Shown piece by piece: positions 6,336 to 9,107 of a stretch of DNA of 9,107 nt (positions are counted from its first letter, which is position 1; every line of letters starts with the position of its first letter). Origin of the DNA: Ruminococcus sp. (GTDB lineage Bacteria; Bacillota; Clostridia; Oscillospirales; Ruminococcaceae). The position numbers and the translations under genes are program-made. Location of the stretch: NCBI GenBank assembly GCA_014799765.1, contig JAAVHK010000045.1, positions 1 through 9,107 of the forward strand, given 5' to 3'. The notes under the pieces are model-generated. The model searched no databases and was not told the origin of the DNA. It saw nothing but the letters and a program-made list of their open reading frames with translations.

Positions 6336-7176
6336 AAATATACATACGTTCATTGCGTGTGACTGCGATTACAAAAACGCCGGAATAGTACTTTTCGGAG
6401 CAGGTTATGACGGAACAACCAGTTTCAGAGCAGGTACGAGATTTGCACCATCGGCGATAAGAAACGAAAGTTTCGGGATAGAAACATATAGTCCATATCA
6501 GGACAGGGATATGACCGACTACTTCTATTTTGACAGCGGAGATTTGGAATTACCTTTCGGAAATCCGGAACAGGTACTCGACGATATAAAGGAACGTTCC
6601 GGAATAATACTCGCTGACGGAAAAATACCATTCATGATAGGCGGTGAACACCTTGTAACATTAGGACAGGTAAGGGCAGTAAGCGAAAAATATAAAGATT
6701 TATATATAATTCACTTCGACGCTCACGCCGATTTGAGAGACGATTATTTAGGTCAGAAACTTTCGCACGCCTGTGTAATCCGGAGATGTCACGAAATTGT
6801 CGGGGACGGTCATATATATCAGTTCGGAATCCGTAGCGGTGACAGGGAAGAATTTAAATTCGCTGAAAATCATACTGAAATTCACAGATTTAATTTTGCC
6901 GGTCTCGAAAAAACGGTTGAATTTCTTAAAGGAAAATCAGTTTATCTTACTGTAGATTTGGACGTTTTAGACCCGTCTGTATTCTGCGGAACAGGTACGC
7001 CGGAAGCAGAGGGCGTTACATTCGGTGAACTTCGTAAGGCATTAACTCTTGTATGCTGTGAACTGAATATAGTTGGTTGCGATGTCAATGAACTAAGTCC
7101 ACCTTATGACCAGTCGGGAGTATCAACGGCGGTTGCGTGTAAGATTATCAGAGAAATGCTTTTAGCAATGTCTTGA
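6325..7176 (+). CDS. speB: Agmatinase (ureohydrolase family)
   Basis: Hydrolyses agmatine to putrescine and urea, using two Mn ions. The 283 residues hold every metal-ligand motif: GGEH (H109), DAHAD (D132, H134, D136) and DLDVLDP (D211, D213). Also present are GTGTPEAEG (222-230) and the C-terminal DVNELSPPYD (253-262). The segment DLRDDYLGQKLSHACVIRR is close to the Bacillus-type agmatinase loop rather than the E. coli 'HGT' form. AGGAG at 6310-6314, inside speE, is ten bases before ATG. Formimidoylglutamase or arginase are family alternatives, but the position after speE and in the same operon as speA makes agmatinase by far the best call. Confidence 0.93.
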   Translation: MLNKNIHTFIACDCDYKNAGIVLFGAGYDGTTSFRAGTRFAPSAIRNESFGIETYSPYQDRDMTDYFYFDSGDLELPFGNPEQVLDDIKERSGIILADGKIPFMIGGEHLVTLGQVRAVSEKYKDLYIIHFDAHADLRDDYLGQKLSHACVIRRCHEIVGDGHIYQFGIRSGDREEFKFAENHTEIHRFNFAGLEKTVEFLKGKSVYLTVDLDVLDPSVFCGTGTPEAEGVTFGELRKALTLVCCELNIVGCDVNELSPPYDQSGVSTAVACKIIREMLLAMS

Positions 7177-7189
7177 AAGGAAAAAGTCA

Positions 7190-7747
7190 ATGGAACATGA
7201 TATACGTCTGAACATTCATTATACCATTCCTGACGAATTGTGGGATAAAACCGGTAATGTATACAGAAATATGCCATACTATAAGGAAGATGAGTATTTT
7301 CCATGTTGGGTTGGTGAGGGTATAGATTTATCTGCATCTGTCGAGCCGGGCGGAATACAGATAGCCGGTACAATGCCGGAAGATATATGGAATAAATGGT
7401 TTGACACTCTTAAAAAAGAGTTGACAAAAGCACTCGGCTATGAAATCGGCGAACCTGAAGACGGTTTCAGATTCAAGTTCTGGAAACCGGACGAAAAAAA
7501 GTATTCCGCCATTAAAAGTATTGATAATGAACGCATTATTTTTAATGACCATTCAGAATTTCAATGGGAAGATTTTGACACTATAAAGCGTAATATTTCC
7601 GCTGAATCGCCTTATTATATATTTAAATCTGAATATATAGAACTCCGGATATATTTTGACGGAGTTTCAAAAAGAAAGAATAAACAGGATTTTAATAATT
7701 TCAATGCAAAAATCAAATCTCTTGGATTAAAACATCTAAAAGGCTAA
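7190..7747 (+). CDS. Uncharacterised soluble protein, possibly immunity-like
   Basis: 185 residues, acidic in the first half and basic in the second, with no signal peptide or membrane segment. It begins 13 bp after speB, with GAAAGGAAA at 7175-7183 as binding site. The first ~100 residues have a recognisable pattern: YTIPDELWDK...YRNMPYY, then SASVEPGGIQIAGTM (48-62), then EDIWNKWFDTLKKELTKALGYEIGEPEDGF. I associate this pattern with small orphan Firmicutes proteins, some near toxin/immunity genes; it is a resemblance, not an identification. The second half (about 105-185) is Lys/Asn/Phe-rich with no known motif. It separates two polyamine genes yet shows no polyamine-enzyme feature. Confidence 0.75.
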   Translation: MEHDIRLNIHYTIPDELWDKTGNVYRNMPYYKEDEYFPCWVGEGIDLSASVEPGGIQIAGTMPEDIWNKWFDTLKKELTKALGYEIGEPEDGFRFKFWKPDEKKYSAIKSIDNERIIFNDHSEFQWEDFDTIKRNISAESPYYIFKSEYIELRIYFDGVSKRKNKQDFNNFNAKIKSLGLKHLKG

Positions 7748-7775
7748 AAAATTTATATAAAGGAGTAATAAAAAA

Positions 7776-8978
7776 ATGGGAAAATGTATGATTATAGGTT
7801 GTGGCGGAGTTGCTTCCGTTGCTATTCACAAATGCTGTCAGAACAGCGAGGTATTCGAGGGTATAATGATTGCAAGCCGGACTAAATCCAAATGCGACGC
7901 ACTCAGGGATAAACTCCAGCCGACCACAAAGACAGTTATCGAGACAGCACAGGTAAACGCCGATAACGTCGACGAACTCGTGACGCTTATAAATTCCTAT
8001 AAACCCGATGTGGTACTTAATCTTGCACTGCCGTATCAGGATTTGACTATCATGGATGCCTGTCTTGCTACTAAGACACACTATGTCGATACCGCAAACT
8101 ATGAACCTCTTGACACTGCAAAATTCGAGTATAAATGGCAGTGGGCGTATCGTGAGAAATTCGAGCAGGCAGGAATTACGGCACTACTCGGAAGTGGTTT
8201 TGACCCTGGAGTTACCGGAGTATTTTCGGCATACGCTCTTAAACATGAATTTGACGAGATAAACTATATTGACATTCTCGACTGTAATGGCGGTGACCAC
8301 GGCTATCCGTTTGCGACCAATTTCAATCCGGAAATAAATATACGTGAGGTATCGGCAAAGGGAAGTTATATCGAGGACGGCAAGTGGGTAGAAACTGAAC
8401 CTATGGAAATTAAACGAGTATATAATTTCAAGGGAGTAGGCAAAAAAGATATGTACCTGCTCCACCATGAAGAACTCGAATCACTGGCACTTAATATTAA
8501 GGGTATAAAGAGGATACGTTTCTTTATGACTTTCGGACAGAGTTATCTGACACATCTGAAATGCCTTGAAAACGTCGGTATGACATCTATAGAGCCGATT
8601 ATGTACGAAGGCAGGGAGATAGTACCGTTACAGTTTCTGAAAACCGTACTCCCTGACCCTGCTACACTCGGTGCGAGAACGGTAGGCAAAACAAATATAG
8701 GTTGTATATTCCGAGGTAAAAAAGATGGTAAGGACAAAACCTATTATCTGTATAATATCTGCGACCATCAGGAATGTTATAAGGAAGTAGGTTCACAGGC
8801 AATATCGTATACTACAGGCGTACCGGCTATGATTGGTACGATGATGATTATGACAGGTCAATGGAACAGAGCAGGTGTATACAATATAGAGGAATTTGAC
8901 CCCGACCCGTTCATGAAAGCCCTGAATGAGTGGGGTTTACCGTGGGAAGAGGATTTCAACCCTACGCTTGTTGACTGA
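7776..8978 (+). CDS. Carboxynorspermidine/carboxyspermidine dehydrogenase (saccharopine reductase-like)
   Basis: Belongs to the saccharopine dehydrogenase/Lys1 fold. In the polyamine context, this subfamily reductively condenses aspartate semialdehyde with putrescine (or diaminopropane) using NADPH to give carboxyspermidine (or carboxynorspermidine), which NspC-type enzymes then decarboxylate. The 400 residues are the normal length. Visible: Rossmann loop GCGGVAS (8-14), ASRTKSKCD (33-41) after the second strand, where the arginine suits NADP, NLALPYQDLTIMDAC (82-96), THYVDTANYE (101-110), LGSGFDPGVTGVF (138-150), and the C-terminal WNRAGVYNIEEFDPDPFM. AAAGGAG at 7759-7765 is ten bases before ATG. 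The usual partner decarboxylase is not next: an Imm42-like gene starts on its stop codon. A lysine or saccharopine dehydrogenase role is less likely in this operon. Confidence 0.9.
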   Translation: MGKCMIIGCGGVASVAIHKCCQNSEVFEGIMIASRTKSKCDALRDKLQPTTKTVIETAQVNADNVDELVTLINSYKPDVVLNLALPYQDLTIMDACLATKTHYVDTANYEPLDTAKFEYKWQWAYREKFEQAGITALLGSGFDPGVTGVFSAYALKHEFDEINYIDILDCNGGDHGYPFATNFNPEINIREVSAKGSYIEDGKWVETEPMEIKRVYNFKGVGKKDMYLLHHEELESLALNIKGIKRIRFFMTFGQSYLTHLKCLENVGMTSIEPIMYEGREIVPLQFLKTVLPDPATLGARTVGKTNIGCIFRGKKDGKDKTYYLYNICDHQECYKEVGSQAISYTTGVPAMIGTMMIMTGQWNRAGVYNIEEFDPDPFMKALNEWGLPWEEDFNPTLVD

Positions 8979-9107
8979 TGATTATAGGGAATCCGGATTG
9001 CTTTGCAGTAATTTTTGAAGTCGTGGGGAGTTGGAACGCCGACAAAACTTTTCAGAACGGAATATTATTTCTTGCGGTTAATGGTGAGATTTTCCCGAAA
9101 GAAATAC
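8978..9107 (+). CDS. Imm42-like immunity protein (partial, runs off window end)
   Basis: A frame open to the window end gives 43 residues. It begins MIIGNPDCFAVIFEVVGSWN and continues through FQNGILFLAVNGEIFPKEI. The pattern 'MI.G.P..FA..FE....W......F.NG...L.VNG...P' is what I associate with Immunity protein 42 (Imm42), a family found in polymorphic toxin systems, where it would neutralise a cognate secreted toxin domain. ATG overlaps the stop of the dehydrogenase gene (TGATG, 8976-8980), and there is no separate promoter, so it would be made by coupled translation from the polyamine transcript. No toxin gene is visible. The family call rests on the N-terminal third only. Confidence 0.65.
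   Translation, partial: MIIGNPDCFAVIFEVVGSWNADKTFQNGILFLAVNGEIFPKEI

Noticed and set aside
1..9107. CRISPR arrays, tRNA or rRNA genes, insertion sequences
   Set aside because: No regularly spaced direct repeats, tRNA-like cloverleafs, rRNA segments or transposase motifs were seen on either strand.

Overview
This window looks like chromosomal DNA from an AT-rich Clostridia member, most likely a Ruminococcus-like member of the Oscillospiraceae. The grounds are strong AGGAGG-type ribosome binding sites, TTGACA/TATAAT-type promoters with TG-extended -10 boxes, heavy use of ATA (Ile) codons, and a clostridial-style polyamine gene cluster. The genus is inferred. Every gene I can support lies on the + strand.

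Layout: (1) 1-349 is the C-terminal end of mutS2 (Smr domain). (2) 431-616 is a 61-residue DUF4177-like protein with its own promoter. (3) 617-973 has no gene but holds a second, near-identical promoter and a roughly 270-nt leader that can fold into several hairpins and ends in a strong intrinsic terminator just before speD. (4) 974-3179 is speD (S-adenosylmethionine decarboxylase, E. coli type) overlapping a speA-type arginine decarboxylase. (5) 3190-5467 is a tightly packed block of four genes unrelated to polyamines: two small multi-pass membrane proteins, a DUF3592-like membrane protein, and a GNAT acetyltransferase with an extra N-terminal domain. (6) 5484-7176 is speE (spermidine synthase) overlapping speB (agmatinase). 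(7) 7190-7747 is an uncharacterised soluble protein. (8) 7776-8978 is a carboxynorspermidine/carboxyspermidine dehydrogenase. (9) 8978-9107 is the start of an Imm42-like immunity protein, coupled through a TGATG stop/start overlap and cut by the window end.

The metabolic genes fit one pathway: arginine to agmatine (SpeA), agmatine to putrescine (SpeB), SAM to decarboxylated SAM (SpeD), and putrescine plus decarboxylated SAM to spermidine (SpeE). The dehydrogenase belongs to the second route to spermidine, via carboxyspermidine; its usual partner decarboxylase (NspC/CASDC) is not in the window. Genes are 0-29 nt apart or overlap from speD onward, so they are probably one transcript driven by the promoter at 643-671 and gated by the terminator at 905-947.

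Two things stand out. The speD leader is a good candidate for an unassigned riboswitch or attenuator: its 5' segment GGTTTCAT can pair either with TGAAACC at 862-868, closing a multi-hairpin domain, or with ATGAAACC inside the terminator hairpin. The polyamine operon is also interrupted at three places by orphan genes that resemble immunity or accessory proteins, with no toxin visible. Function calls come from recognising motifs and family resemblance by eye; no database search or folding calculation was run.
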